Part shown: positions 50,212 to 57,864 of the stretch, in pieces
How positions within the stretch are numbered: position 1 is the first letter of the stretch
Layout: each line of letters begins with the position of its first letter
NCBI GenBank assembly: GCA_016788425.1
Contig: JAEURQ010000002.1
Coordinates: forward strand, 558,001-622,000
Length of the DNA stretch: 64,000 bases
DNA from: Chthonomonas sp.
GTDB lineage: Bacteria > Armatimonadota > Fimbriimonadia > Fimbriimonadales > Fimbriimonadaceae
Reading direction: 5' to 3'
Translations under genes and position numbers: made by a program
The notes under the pieces: generated by a model
The model's input: only the letters and a program-made list of their open reading frames with translations
Databases searched by the model: none
Told to the model about the DNA's origin: nothing

Positions 50212-50463
50212 ATGGCAAACATTAAGTCAATGAAGAAGGATCTTCGCCGCAACGCGAAGAAGCGAGCCGTGAACCTCGCAATGAAGAGCAGCTTGAAGAC
50301 CTACATCAAGAAGGCGAAGGGCGAAGGTTCGGCCGATACCGTGACCAAGGCCGTCAAGGCTCTGGACAAGGCCGTGCAACGTGGCATCATCCACAAGAAC
50401 CAAGCCGCGCGCCGCAAATCGCGCATGATGCTGGCCGCCAACAAGGCTGCCGCCGCAAAGTAA
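50212..50463 (+). CDS. rpsT: 30S ribosomal protein S20
   Basis: An 83-residue, Lys/Ala-rich helical protein. MANIKSMKKDLRRNAKKRAVN, MKSSLKTYIKKAK and RGIIHKNQAARRKSRMM are the bS20 pattern; S20 binds 16S rRNA helix 44 and helix 6-11 and helps 30S assembly. The length is at the short end of the family. A TATCAT -10-like element lies near 50184. A strong terminator follows 20 bases after the stop. Confidence 0.96.
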   Translation: MANIKSMKKDLRRNAKKRAVNLAMKSSLKTYIKKAKGEGSADTVTKAVKALDKAVQRGIIHKNQAARRKSRMMLAANKAAAAK

Positions 50464-50482
50464 CCTAGTTTAGGTTCAAATC

Positions 50483-50516
50483 AAAAGCCGAGACCCGCAG
50501 GTCTCGGCTTTTTTTC
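50483..50516 (+). terminator. Rho-independent terminator of rpsT
   Basis: A 13-bp stem (aaaagccgagacc 50483-50495 / complement from 50500) with loop cgca runs into seven T. It is the strongest terminator in the window. Confidence 0.92.
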
Positions 50517-50557
50517 ATTTTGTGGATGGAATTTTGGGGGTGTCGCATTGACTATAC

Positions 50558-51430
50558 ATGGCACTCAACAAGACCAAGAAAATCCTCCTTATCACCGCCA
50601 TTCCCGTCGCCATCGCCGGCTGGGCACTCTTCCGCCCCGAACTGGCGCTCATCAACAAGACGGTCAACGAATCGGCCCCGAGCGCCGCGACCAGCAAGGT
50701 GCTCGCCGCCGGCCAATTCGAGAGCTTCGCTCACGAAACCGTGGGCAACGCTCAGTTCATCAACGACGGCGGCAAGACCATCCTTCGCCTGACGAACTTC
50801 AAGACTTCGAACGGTCCCGACGTACGGGTGCTGCTGGTCCGCGGCGACAACGCCCAGAAGTTCGGCGACGACTATCTTGATCTCGGCGAGATCAAGGGTA
50901 ATCACGGCGATCAGAACTATGTGTTGCCGGCCGGCACGGAGATTAGCTCCTACCAAGCGGTGAGCATTTGGTGCAAGCGCTTCAACGTCTCCTTCGGTGG
51001 AGCCAAGCTGAAGTCCGAAAAGGTTCAGGCATCGCTCCCCACCGTGGCGAGCACCCGCCTGGCTGCGTTCGGCGAGATCAAGGTTACCGGCGGCAAGTTC
51101 TCCGGCGCGGCCGGTCGCGCCGATATGATCGAGAACGACGGCAAACGCCTCCTGCGGCTCTCGGGTGTCAAGGTGAAAGGGCTCGAGCTCTACCTCCTTA
51201 AGAAGGAGACCTACTCCAAGTCGGTGGACATTTCGAAGGTGACCAAGGAATTCTTGGGCGCAACGAAGTCCGCGGCCACTCAACAATTTTCCGTCTCCAA
51301 AGACCTTGACCTCTGGCTTTACCGCTCGGTAGTTCTCGTTGATCCCAAAACGAAAACGGTCAAAGCTTCCGCCGCCCTGCGCTCGGATCAAGAGCAAAAG
51401 TCCGGCTCGTCACTCTCGCTTGCGATCTAG
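50558..51430 (+). CDS. Membrane-anchored protein with two DM13-like domains
   Basis: A 290-residue protein anchored by an N-terminal helix (LLITAIPVAIAGWALF, 10-25). The first DM13 domain (about 45-155) carries NGPDVRVLLVRG, LGEIKGNHGDQNYVLPAG and the hallmark VSIWCKRFNVSFG with its single Cys. The second half (about 165-270) repeats the layout (GKRLLRLSGVKVKGLELYLL, SVSKDLDLWLYRSVVLVD) but has Tyr at the Cys position, so it looks like a degenerate copy. DM13 domains are proposed to be redox-active or electron-transfer modules; this is not proven. It opens a run of five plus-strand genes including an ECF sigma factor. Confidence 0.75.
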   Translation: MALNKTKKILLITAIPVAIAGWALFRPELALINKTVNESAPSAATSKVLAAGQFESFAHETVGNAQFINDGGKTILRLTNFKTSNGPDVRVLLVRGDNAQKFGDDYLDLGEIKGNHGDQNYVLPAGTEISSYQAVSIWCKRFNVSFGGAKLKSEKVQASLPTVASTRLAAFGEIKVTGGKFSGAAGRADMIENDGKRLLRLSGVKVKGLELYLLKKETYSKSVDISKVTKEFLGATKSAATQQFSVSKDLDLWLYRSVVLVDPKTKTVKASAALRSDQEQKSGSSLSLAI

Positions 51431-51470
51431 CTTCGCTCGCCCCGACCTTGAAACCACTCATCACAACAAC

Positions 51471-51911
51471 ATGAAACTCACAACAATCGCTCTGTCCCTC
51501 GCCCTCGGCCTCTCGACCTTCGCTCCGGCGATCACCCAAGCTCACGCGTCGCAAGACATGAAGCCCGGCATGAAGCAAGGCTCAATGGCGATGATGATGA
51601 CGTCGTCCAAATTCTCCGGAATTGAAGTGAATGGCGGAACCGTCTCGGCTAGCATGAACAAGGGCATGATCACCCTCACGCTCAGCGACGACTTCAAGAC
51701 CCCGAAGTCGCCCGCGCCGCACTGGCAGGTCGTGGACAGCAAGGGTAACGTCTATCTGCTCAAGCAACTGCGCATCAAGGACGACATGGAAAACCGGTCG
51801 ATTCAGCTGCCGTCCTACATCAAGAGCGTGGCCAAGGTGCAAATCTGGTGCTCATATGCAGAAGTCAACCTGGGAGAAGCAAAGTTCAGCAAGCCGATGA
51901 TGGCCCGCTGA
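51471..51911 (+). CDS. Secreted DM13-like protein
   Basis: A 146-residue protein with a signal peptide (MKLTTIALSLALGLSTFAPAITQAHA). The mature part has a Met-rich start (DMKPGMKQGSMAMMMTSS) and then SPAPHWQVVDSKGNVYLLKQLRIKD and IKSVAKVQIWCSYAEVNLGEAKF, the last matching the I-W-C-x-x-x-x-V-x-(F/L)-G ending of DM13 domains with its Cys intact. The Met-rich segment could bind copper; this is speculation. The ATG at 51471 is chosen because it begins the signal peptide. It follows the two-domain DM13 gene by 40 bases. Confidence 0.7.
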   Translation: MKLTTIALSLALGLSTFAPAITQAHASQDMKPGMKQGSMAMMMTSSKFSGIEVNGGTVSASMNKGMITLTLSDDFKTPKSPAPHWQVVDSKGNVYLLKQLRIKDDMENRSIQLPSYIKSVAKVQIWCSYAEVNLGEAKFSKPMMAR

Positions 51912-51971
51912 AGCTACTCAACCCCACAACCGGCCCCGCCCGAAAGGCGGGGCACAAACGCACCGACCACC

Positions 51972-52499
51972 ATGTTTAACCGCTCACGCCAACCGGGAAC
52001 AAAGTCCAGCCTCGCGCTGGCGATTGACGAGAATCTCGAACTTCTGTTTCGGGTCGCTCGCCAACTTACGGGCAACGATACGGACGCCGAGGACATCGTT
52101 GGTCAAACGCTCCTCCAAGCCACCAAAGCGTGGCCGAGGTTCGATGGACGCCATCCGCGAGCCTGGCTGCTCACCATTCTTCGCAATGAGTTCTTCGCCT
52201 CGGCTCGCTGGGCTAAAGCTCGGCCGGAGGTTCCCATTGAAGACTCGCAAGAGCCGATGGACAACACCTTTTGGCATGAGATTGATTGGCGTCTCATTGG
52301 CGATGGCCTCAGCAAAATCCTCACTGCCTTGCCGGACGAGTTCCGGCACGTCATCGCCCTGTGCGATATCGAAGAAGTGAGCCGGGACGAGGCGGCGCTG
52401 GTGCTGAATGTGCCGGTCGGAACGATCAATTCCCGGTTGCACCGGGGCAGAAAACTTTTGAGAGAACGCGTTATTCGAGAATTGGGCCTGTCCCACTAA
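51972..52499 (+). CDS. ECF-type RNA polymerase sigma factor
   Basis: A 175-residue sigma factor. Region 2 (about 20-85) includes LFRVARQLTGNDTDAEDIVGQTLLQATKAWPRFDG and PRAWLLTILRNEFF; region 4 (about 110-170) includes LSKILTALPDEFRHVIALCDIEEVSRDEAALVLNVPVGTINSRLHRGRKLLRE with the HTH. A zinc-type anti-sigma gene starts 4 bases after its stop, the usual partnership. It lies between DM13 genes and a DUF1579-like gene, so it may control its own neighbourhood. Confidence 0.92.
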   Translation: MFNRSRQPGTKSSLALAIDENLELLFRVARQLTGNDTDAEDIVGQTLLQATKAWPRFDGRHPRAWLLTILRNEFFASARWAKARPEVPIEDSQEPMDNTFWHEIDWRLIGDGLSKILTALPDEFRHVIALCDIEEVSRDEAALVLNVPVGTINSRLHRGRKLLRERVIRELGLSH

Positions 52500-52503
52500 G
52501 ATC

Positions 52504-52770
52504 ATGAAACATCACAACACCGAAGGTCCTCCGTGCCGTGGCATGGAAAAGCTGCTTCAAGAAGCCGCTGACGACAAACTTGGCCCGATTCGGCGCCTTT
52601 ACGTTTTGGCCCACGCGGCGCGGTGCCGACGCTGCGGCTCGTTCTTGGAGCGCATGCGCATGACGTTGGCCGCCCTGGCTCAAGAGAAGCAGGCCGCTCC
52701 GGCAGACGCGTTGGCGCGGCTCCGCGCAAAGCACATGCCAATCGGAGATGGCGAAGAGAAGTCCGGCTAA
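52504..52770 (+). CDS. Small zinc-binding anti-sigma factor (ZAS-like)
   Basis: An 88-residue protein with potential zinc ligands Cys11 and the H37-x3-C41-x2-C44 motif (AHAARCRRC), the ZAS signature. The segment between them (MEKLLQEAADDKLGPIRRLYVL) is the helical part that contacts the sigma factor. No membrane helix is present, so it is a soluble anti-sigma factor like RsrA or ChrR, a form that often senses thiol oxidation. It starts 4 bases after the ECF sigma stop and should be coupled to it. Confidence 0.8.
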   Translation: MKHHNTEGPPCRGMEKLLQEAADDKLGPIRRLYVLAHAARCRRCGSFLERMRMTLAALAQEKQAAPADALARLRAKHMPIGDGEEKSG

Positions 52771-52809
52771 TTCGGCCACTTCTCTTTTGCGACTGACGTA
52801 CAAGTGGTC

Positions 52810-53301
52810 ATGTTAGCTTCGCTCGCTCTCGCCGTCACGGCTGTTCAAGCCGCCGCTCCGCCCGTCAATACCGAGTTCGATTTCTGGGTTGGCAAGTGGT
52901 CCAGCGAGGGCCGCATGCGCTCAGCACCCGGAAAGGATGAGTGGACGGTGACCAAAGGCACCAACATCATCAAGAAGCAGCTGAAGAATCAGGTGATAGA
53001 GGAGAACTTCAGCATGACCGGCTTTGCGGGGCGGAGTTGGACGATGTACCACGCGCCGAGCAAGACGTGGCGGCAGACTTGGGTGGATGATTCGGGGGCA
53101 TACCTGACGTTCACCGGTGGATGGAACGCCGAGACCAAGCAGATGATCCTGACGCAGACCTTCCCGCAGCGCGGCGAGCAGTTCAGTCGCATGGTGTTTC
53201 GCGACTTCACGAAAACGGGATTCACCTGGGATTGGCAACTCTCGACGGACAACCAGAAAACTTGGGAAACGCAGTGGCTCTTGACCTACAAACGCAAGTG
53301 A
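52810..53301 (+). CDS. Secreted DUF1579-like protein
   Basis: A 163-residue protein with a signal peptide (MLASLALAVTAVQAAAPP). The mature part begins TEFDFWVGKWSSEGRM, the F-D-F-W-x-G-x-W motif of DUF1579 and related lipocalin-like proteins, with SWTMYHAPSKTWRQTWVDDSGAYLTFTGG and a final WLLTYKRK. Function is unknown; such proteins may bind small ligands. ATG at 52810 is chosen; a GTG two codons earlier is possible. It is the last gene of the DM13/ECF run, before the SAH riboswitch. Confidence 0.72.
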   Translation: MLASLALAVTAVQAAAPPVNTEFDFWVGKWSSEGRMRSAPGKDEWTVTKGTNIIKKQLKNQVIEENFSMTGFAGRSWTMYHAPSKTWRQTWVDDSGAYLTFTGGWNAETKQMILTQTFPQRGEQFSRMVFRDFTKTGFTWDWQLSTDNQKTWETQWLLTYKRK

Positions 53302-53308
53302 TTTGACG

Positions 53309-53314
53309 TATAAT
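53309..53314 (+). promoter_or_regulatory. -10 element driving the SAH riboswitch and ahcY
   Basis: A consensus TATAAT lies seven bases before the aptamer, so transcription would begin near 53321, just at its 5-prime end. No -35 at normal spacing is clear; TTGACC at 53281 is 22 bases away, too far. Confidence 0.55.
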
Positions 53315-53322
53315 TGAGGGTA

Positions 53323-53378
53323 GCTGAGGAGCGCTGCGATCTCCGAAGGAGACCAGGCTCAGCACACTAACGGCGCTC
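53323..53378 (+). ncRNA. S-adenosylhomocysteine (SAH) riboswitch aptamer
   Basis: The leader of ahcY carries the SAH-riboswitch signature. P1 pairs gctgag (53323-53328) with ctcagc (53358-53363); the conserved core gaggagcgctgcga lies at 53326-53339; P2 pairs tctcc (53340-53344) with ggaga (53348-53352) around gaa; accaggctc follows. The pseudoknot pairs gagcgc (53329-53334) with gcgctc (53373-53378) after taacg. This class raises expression of SAH-recycling genes when SAH is high, and ahcY is its classical target. Confidence 0.92.
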
Positions 53379-53409
53379 GCGATCAATCCGGATCGCGGGC
53401 GTTTTGCTT
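53374..53409 (+). terminator. Expression-platform terminator of the SAH riboswitch
   Basis: cgctcgcgatc (53374-53384) pairs with gatcgcgggcg (53391-53401) around aatccg, one G-U pair, followed by ttttgcttt. Its 5-prime arm shares bases 53374-53378 with the aptamer pseudoknot, so the two structures exclude each other: ligand binding should block termination. Confidence 0.75.
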
Positions 53410-53438
53410 TCGATCTGGGTTCAAAAGGATTGAAGCAG

Positions 53439-54857
53439 ATGAGTTCAAACACAACCTCTCCCACATTCTTGGATTACCACGTCGCGAACCTGGACCTGGC
53501 CGCTTGGGGCCACAAGGAAATCCGAATCGCCGAAACCGAAATGCCCGGTCTCATGGCGATCCGCGACGAGTACAAGGCGAGTCAGCCGCTGAAGGGCGCA
53601 AAGATCGCCGGCTCGCTCCACATGACCATCCAAACCGCGGTCCTCATCGAGACCCTCATTGCGCTTGGCGCCGAGGTTCGATGGGCGAGCTGCAACATTT
53701 TTTCAACGCAAGACCATGCGGCGGCGGCGATTGCCGACCAGAAGATCCCCGTATTCGCGTTCAAGGGCGAAAACCTCGACGAGTACTGGGACTTTACGCA
53801 CCGCATTATGGAGTGGCAAGATGGCGGCACCCCTAACATGATTCTGGACGATGGGGGCGACGCCACCATGCTGGTGCTGCTGGGTAGCCAAGCGGAGACC
53901 GACATCTCGGTGCTCGACAACCCGGATAGCGAAGAGGCCGTTTGCTTCTTCAATTCGATCCGCCGCAAGCTTGCGCAAGACCCGACCTTCTACAGCCGGA
54001 TCAAGGCGAACATTCAGGGCGTTAGCGAAGAAACCACGACCGGCGTGAAGCGACTGTATCAGCTGCAAAAGGACGGCAAGCTGCCGTTTGCGTGCTTCAA
54101 CGTGAACGACTCGGTGACGAAGTCGAAGTTCGATAACCTTTACGGCTGCCGCGAATCGCTGGTGGATGGCATTAAGCGCGCCACCGACGTGATGATCGCC
54201 GGCAAGGTCGCGTTGGTCTGCGGCTACGGCGACGTGGGCAAGGGAAGTGCGCAGGCTCTGCGCGCTCTGAGCGCCCAAGTGTGGGTCACCGAGTGCGACC
54301 CGATCTGTGCGCTGCAGGCGGCAATGGAAGGCTATCGCGTGGTGACCACGGACTACGCCGCCGACAAGGCAGACATCTTCGTCACCGCCACCGGCAACAA
54401 GAACGTGATTACGCATGACCACATGGCCGCGATGAAGGACCAGGCGATTGTCTGCAACATCGGCCACTTCGACAACGAGATTGAAGTTGCCGCGTTGGAG
54501 CAGTACGAGTGGGAAGAAATCAAGCCGCAGGTAGATCACGTGATCTTCCCGAACGGCAAGCGCATTATCCTGCTCGCCAAGGGCCGCCTGATCAACCTTG
54601 GTTGCGGCACGGGTCACCCAAGCTACGTCATGAGCTCGTCGTTTGCGAACCAAGTTTTGGCGCAGATTGAACTGTGGCAAGAGCGCGGCAAGTACGCTCC
54701 CGGGGTTTACGTGCTTCCGAAGCAACTTGATGAGAAAGTCGCCCGCTTGCAACTGAGCAAACTCGGCGTGGAACTCACCACGCTCTCGAACGACCAAGCG
54801 TCGTACATCGGCGTGGACGTGGCTGGGCCGTACAAGCCCGACACCTACCGCTACTAA
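53439..54857 (+). CDS. ahcY: Adenosylhomocysteinase
   Basis: A 472-residue SAH hydrolase that splits SAH to adenosine and homocysteine, relieving product inhibition of methyltransferases. [69 protein letters not shown] (catalytic Asp/Lys/Asn segment), the NAD motif [12 protein letters not shown] and the closing [10 protein letters not shown] are all intact. I use ATG 53439 with aaagga 10 bases upstream; a TTG at 53430 would add three residues. Regulation is by the SAH riboswitch. A strong bidirectional terminator follows. Confidence 0.98.
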   Translation: MSSNTTSPTFLDYHVANLDLAAWGHKEIRIAETEMPGLMAIRDEYKASQPLKGAKIAGSLHMTIQTAVLIETLIALGAEVRWASCNIFSTQDHAAAAIADQKIPVFAFKGENLDEYWDFTHRIMEWQDGGTPNMILDDGGDATMLVLLGSQAETDISVLDNPDSEEAVCFFNSIRRKLAQDPTFYSRIKANIQGVSEETTTGVKRLYQLQKDGKLPFACFNVNDSVTKSKFDNLYGCRESLVDGIKRATDVMIAGKVALVCGYGDVGKGSAQALRALSAQVWVTECDPICALQAAMEGYRVVTTDYAADKADIFVTATGNKNVITHDHMAAMKDQAIVCNIGHFDNEIEVAALEQYEWEEIKPQVDHVIFPNGKRIILLAKGRLINLGCGTGHPSYVMSSSFANQVLAQIELWQERGKYAPGVYVLPKQLDEKVARLQLSKLGVELTTLSNDQASYIGVDVAGPYKPDTYRY

Positions 54858-54860
54858 GAA

Positions 54861-54905
54861 GCATAAAGCGGGGCGGCTGAATCTAGCCGCCCCGCCTTTT
54901 TTATG
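54861..54905. terminator. Bidirectional terminator between ahcY and the PEP-CTERM gene
   Basis: An 11-bp stem (gcggggcggct 54868-54878 / agccgccccgc 54885-54895) extends outward through gcataaa and ttttttatgc, giving T tracts on both strands. The minus-strand gene ends at 54901, inside it. Confidence 0.85.
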
Positions 54906-55800
54906 CTCGCTTGCGCCGCAAGAGGAGGGCGCCCAGGGCGAGCGCCATGAAGCTCGCCGAAGCGGGTTCGGGGGCAACGATCGTCGCGAGGCCGGTGATG
55001 CGTCCCATTGTTACATTGGTGCCAAAGTAGCTAATTGTGGAGTTGGTGCCGAGGTGGTGACGAACGAGTTGTTGTGGGTTACCCGTGGTCGAAGAAGTGG
55101 TTGCGGCATACATGTTGACGCCGTGACCAAAGGCCAAGCCCTCAACGGCACTGGTGGCGGTGGTGCCTCCCAGCAGGGTTTCGGTATAGCCCGACATCGA
55201 GCTGATGTTAAACCGGCCGAAGCGCCCTGCCATGGCGACCCCGCCGACGAACGCCTCATTCCCGCGGATCTTGATCTCATAAATGTTGCGGCCTGGGGTC
55301 GTAACTGTGCCAAGTAGTGTTCCAGTGGTGTTGAACTTGCGGACCGTGCCGGCGTCGCCGATGAAAATGTTTGTCCCATCCGTGCCCACGCCATAAGAAC
55401 TACCGACCAAAAAGCTGCTGAGGAAAATAAAGTTGGAATTGTATGTGGTCGCCGTGCCCCCATTCACGACAACAAAGTTGCCGTTGTTAAGGCGAGTGAG
55501 TCCCCAAGGCGCGGTGTTGACCTGAAACTCGTTCACCAAAACCCCTGAACTATAGTTCCAAGCCTGAACCGAACCCAGATTATAGTTGGTTAGATAGGCG
55601 ATTCCAGCGGCGCCATCCACATGAATCTTGGCTGGTTGGCTCATGTACCCTGCTCCAAACGAGCCAAAGTACTGACCGGTTACAGGGTCAAAGCGGTGAA
55701 CTTGATTCAGGTTGGAATCTACCGCCAGCAGTAGCTCGTAACTGGCTGGCGAAAGAGCAGGCAAAGACACAACTGCCGCGAACAAAAAGATTGAGCGCAT
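54901..55800 (-). CDS. PEP-CTERM surface protein with a beta-propeller-like body
   Basis: A 299-residue protein: signal peptide (MRSIFLFAAVVSLPALSPAS), a repeat-rich body with propeller-like strands (LLAVDSNLNQVHRFDPVTGQYFGSFG, GIAYLTNYNLGSVQAW, NIFIGDAGTVRKFNTTG) resembling NHL or SMP-30 blades, and a PEP-CTERM tail (VAPEPASASF, hydrophobic helix, LLLRRKRA). PEP-CTERM proteins are sorted and cut by an exosortase, which is not in this window. Function of the body is unknown. It ends inside the shared terminator with ahcY. Confidence 0.85.
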   Translation of the reverse strand: MRSIFLFAAVVSLPALSPASYELLLAVDSNLNQVHRFDPVTGQYFGSFGAGYMSQPAKIHVDGAAGIAYLTNYNLGSVQAWNYSSGVLVNEFQVNTAPWGLTRLNNGNFVVVNGGTATTYNSNFIFLSSFLVGSSYGVGTDGTNIFIGDAGTVRKFNTTGTLLGTVTTPGRNIYEIKIRGNEAFVGGVAMAGRFGRFNISSMSGYTETLLGGTTATSAVEGLAFGHGVNMYAATTSSTTGNPQQLVRHHLGTNSTISYFGTNVTMGRITGLATIVAPEPASASFMALALGALLLRRKRA

Positions 55801-55848
55801 GCCCTATTGTAAGGGAATGCGCTCAGTTCTGCATGGTCTTGCGGCGAA

Positions 55849-56340
55849 TTATTCGTAAACTTCCTTGCCGTTCTCCCATGTGCGATCTTCGATTGAGCGC
55901 ACCTTGGTAATCCGCCAACCCTTGTTGTAAGTCCAATAGTCGTCGGTGACGCTGCGAAGCTTGAGCGAGTGCAGCTTCTTGGGATTCTCGCGATCGGGTA
56001 CTTGCGCCTCCATTGTAACCACGGCCCGTACCCTTGCGGAGTTGCCATTTACCGTGATGGTTTTGGTGGACGTTTTGAATTTGAACGTCTTGGAGTTTGA
56101 GTAGCGTTCGGTGAGCAGGAGCACGGCATCCACGATATTGAGCGGTTTGCCCTTGAGCGGATACACTTTCGCGGTGCGGTCGTACGCCTTCAATGCGGCC
56201 TCGGCGTCGTGCTTAATCAGCGCTGCATCAAGTTCCTGATAAATCTCTTTGATCTTCTTAAGAACTTGGGCTTCGCGGGCGTTCGATTGGCCGTAGGCCA
56301 TCGCGGCGACGAGCGCTACGGCGCAGGCAAATCGCTTCAT
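55849..56340 (-). CDS. Secreted NTF2/SnoaL-fold protein, tandem copy B
   Basis: A 163-residue protein with signal peptide (MKRFACAVALVAAMAYGQ). The mature part has ALIKHDAEAALKAYDRTAKVYPLKGKPLNIVDAVLLL, TSTKTITVNGNSARVRAVVTME and SVTDDYWTYNKGWRITKVRSIED, the pattern of the SnoaL/DUF4440 NTF2-like fold (helix pair then curved sheet). No catalytic residues can be named. It is clearly a paralogue of the upstream gene, sharing S-N-A-R-E-x-x-V-L-x-K-(I/L)-K and K-G-W-R-I-T. The start overlaps that gene by 4 bases. Confidence 0.75.
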   Translation of the reverse strand: MKRFACAVALVAAMAYGQSNAREAQVLKKIKEIYQELDAALIKHDAEAALKAYDRTAKVYPLKGKPLNIVDAVLLLTERYSNSKTFKFKTSTKTITVNGNSARVRAVVTMEAQVPDRENPKKLHSLKLRSVTDDYWTYNKGWRITKVRSIEDRTWENGKEVYE

Positions 56341-56852
56341 TGCTTCTTCGTCGCTCCCTGCAGTTTGCCGTCAAACCACATTTGATCTTCTAAAGACTTG
56401 ACCTGGGTGATGCGCCAGCCCTTGGAGTATTTCCACTGATCTTCGGTGACGCTTCGAACACGAACTTCTACCGTTCGGTCCGGGAATCCGCGCTGCGGCA
56501 AGGTGGCGACCACGGTGATGACCGCGACGACTTGCGCCGAGTTGCCGTTCACGCGGATGGTCTTGGTCGAAGTCCGGATCGAAATCTTTTTCGCCAAGTC
56601 GAACTGGTCGGTGCGGGCGATGATCGCGTCGAGAATCTCGATCGGCTTGCCCTTGATGGGATAGACCAAACAGTCCTTGCTGTAGTAGGTTGCCGCTTTG
56701 TCGATGTCTTGCTTCTGAATCGCAAGATCAAGCTCCTTATACATTGCCTTAAGCTTTTGCAACACGGCGTTTTCGCGTGCGTTGGATTGCGAAAAACTCC
56801 CCGTGATGGTCAGGCCAACCAGCGCAACCGCTGTCATTCCACGAACCGCCAT
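56337..56852 (-). CDS. Secreted NTF2/SnoaL-fold protein, tandem copy A
   Basis: A 171-residue protein with signal peptide (MAVRGMTAVALVGLTITGSFSQ). The mature part QSNARENAVLQKLKAMYKELDLAIQKQDIDKAATYYSKDC, the strand TSTKTIRVNGNSAQVVAVITVV and VTEDQWKYSKGWRITQVKSLED mirror its downstream partner. I chose ATG 56852 because it begins the signal peptide; the open frame continues about 66 codons upstream into the murB 3-prime end and is not credible. Together the pair looks like a tandem duplication with later divergence. Confidence 0.75.
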   Translation of the reverse strand: MAVRGMTAVALVGLTITGSFSQSNARENAVLQKLKAMYKELDLAIQKQDIDKAATYYSKDCLVYPIKGKPIEILDAIIARTDQFDLAKKISIRTSTKTIRVNGNSAQVVAVITVVATLPQRGFPDRTVEVRVRSVTEDQWKYSKGWRITQVKSLEDQMWFDGKLQGATKKQ

Positions 56853-56907
56853 AAATCTCCTTCTCAGCTGAAGTACCCCTATTGTACGTTCCACAATTGA
56901 GGTGAGT

Positions 56908-57864
56908 TCAGCGACTTTGCGGCGAAAAATCCGACCAATCGCCGAGGTAGAGCACCTCTTCTTCGAGCCGGACGCCATAAAGCTTCTCCACTTCGTCGCG
57001 TACCTGACCGGCAAGCATGCGAATATCGGTCGCCGTCGCCCGCCGCGCATTGATCATAAAGTTGGCATGACGCCGCGCAAACATGGCCCCGCCCACGCTG
57101 GCTCCGGCCAGCTTGGCTTGATCAATCAGGTAGCCCGCTGGCACAACTCCGGCCGCCTTGAGGCGAGCGGGCAGGTTCGGCAGGGAATCGGCCAGCCGCT
57201 GATCGTAAACGTTCTTGAAAAACGAACCCGCGCTTGCCATTGCGGGCTGCTTGCTGATGCGTTGCCGCTGGTAGTCGCGCGCCTCGTCGTAGATTTCCTT
57301 TTGGGCGCGTCGCGGAAGGGCCAGGCGAATCTGGAGCACGCCGAGCCGGGGAGGGTTCGTCGCGCGCAGCACGCTATCACGGTAGGCAAACTCCATGATC
57401 TCGGGATCGGCCCACATGCGCACGCCATTTTGCACGACCTCCAGAGCGGTGATGTGCTCGCTTATGTTGCTGCGGTAAGCGCCCGCATTGCTGACCAGCG
57501 CGCCGCCGACCGAACCCGGAATGCCGACCGCATACTCCAGCCCGCCGAGCCCGACTTGCGCCGTTTTGAGGAAGAGTTCCTGGAACCACACGCCGGTATC
57601 GGCGTGAACCACGCCATCGTCGGCGCTGATGGAAATGGACTTGGTGCGATTGAGAATAACCAGGCCCGGCACCCCGCGATCGCTGGGCAGCATGTTGCTA
57701 CCGCCACCGAGAATCGTGATCGGGTGCCCCCGATCGTGCCCCCACGTCAGCAGTTCCGCGAGCTCGTCAAGGTGATTCGCTTGACCAAAAAGCTCCGCGT
57801 TACCGCCCGCTTTGAGCGTGCAAAACTTGGCGATCGGGACGTCTTGCTGAATCGTGACCGTCAT
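56908..57864 (-). CDS. murB: UDP-N-acetylenolpyruvoylglucosamine reductase MurB
   Basis: A 318-residue FAD enzyme that reduces UDP-GlcNAc-enolpyruvate to UDP-MurNAc in peptidoglycan synthesis. FCTLKAGGNAELF, the FAD motif ILGGGSNMLPSDRG, GLGGLEYAVGIPGSVGGALVSNAGAY, FAYRDS and the catalytic SAGSFFKN are present; the Ser of that loop and Glu near the C-terminus (EVEKLYGVRLEEEV) complete the site. The Y-R-D-S motif marks it as the type I/II group with Tyr. It starts 4 bases inside the tsaB stop, so it is coupled. Confidence 0.95.
   Translation of the reverse strand: MTVTIQQDVPIAKFCTLKAGGNAELFGQANHLDELAELLTWGHDRGHPITILGGGSNMLPSDRGVPGLVILNRTKSISISADDGVVHADTGVWFQELFLKTAQVGLGGLEYAVGIPGSVGGALVSNAGAYRSNISEHITALEVVQNGVRMWADPEIMEFAYRDSVLRATNPPRLGVLQIRLALPRRAQKEIYDEARDYQRQRISKQPAMASAGSFFKNVYDQRLADSLPNLPARLKAAGVVPAGYLIDQAKLAGASVGGAMFARRHANFMINARRATATDIRMLAGQVRDEVEKLYGVRLEEEVLYLGDWSDFSPQSR

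Noticed and set aside
53281-53314. TTGACC and TATAAT as a full promoter for ahcY
   Set aside because: Spacing is 22 bases, beyond the usual 15-19, so only the -10 element was annotated.
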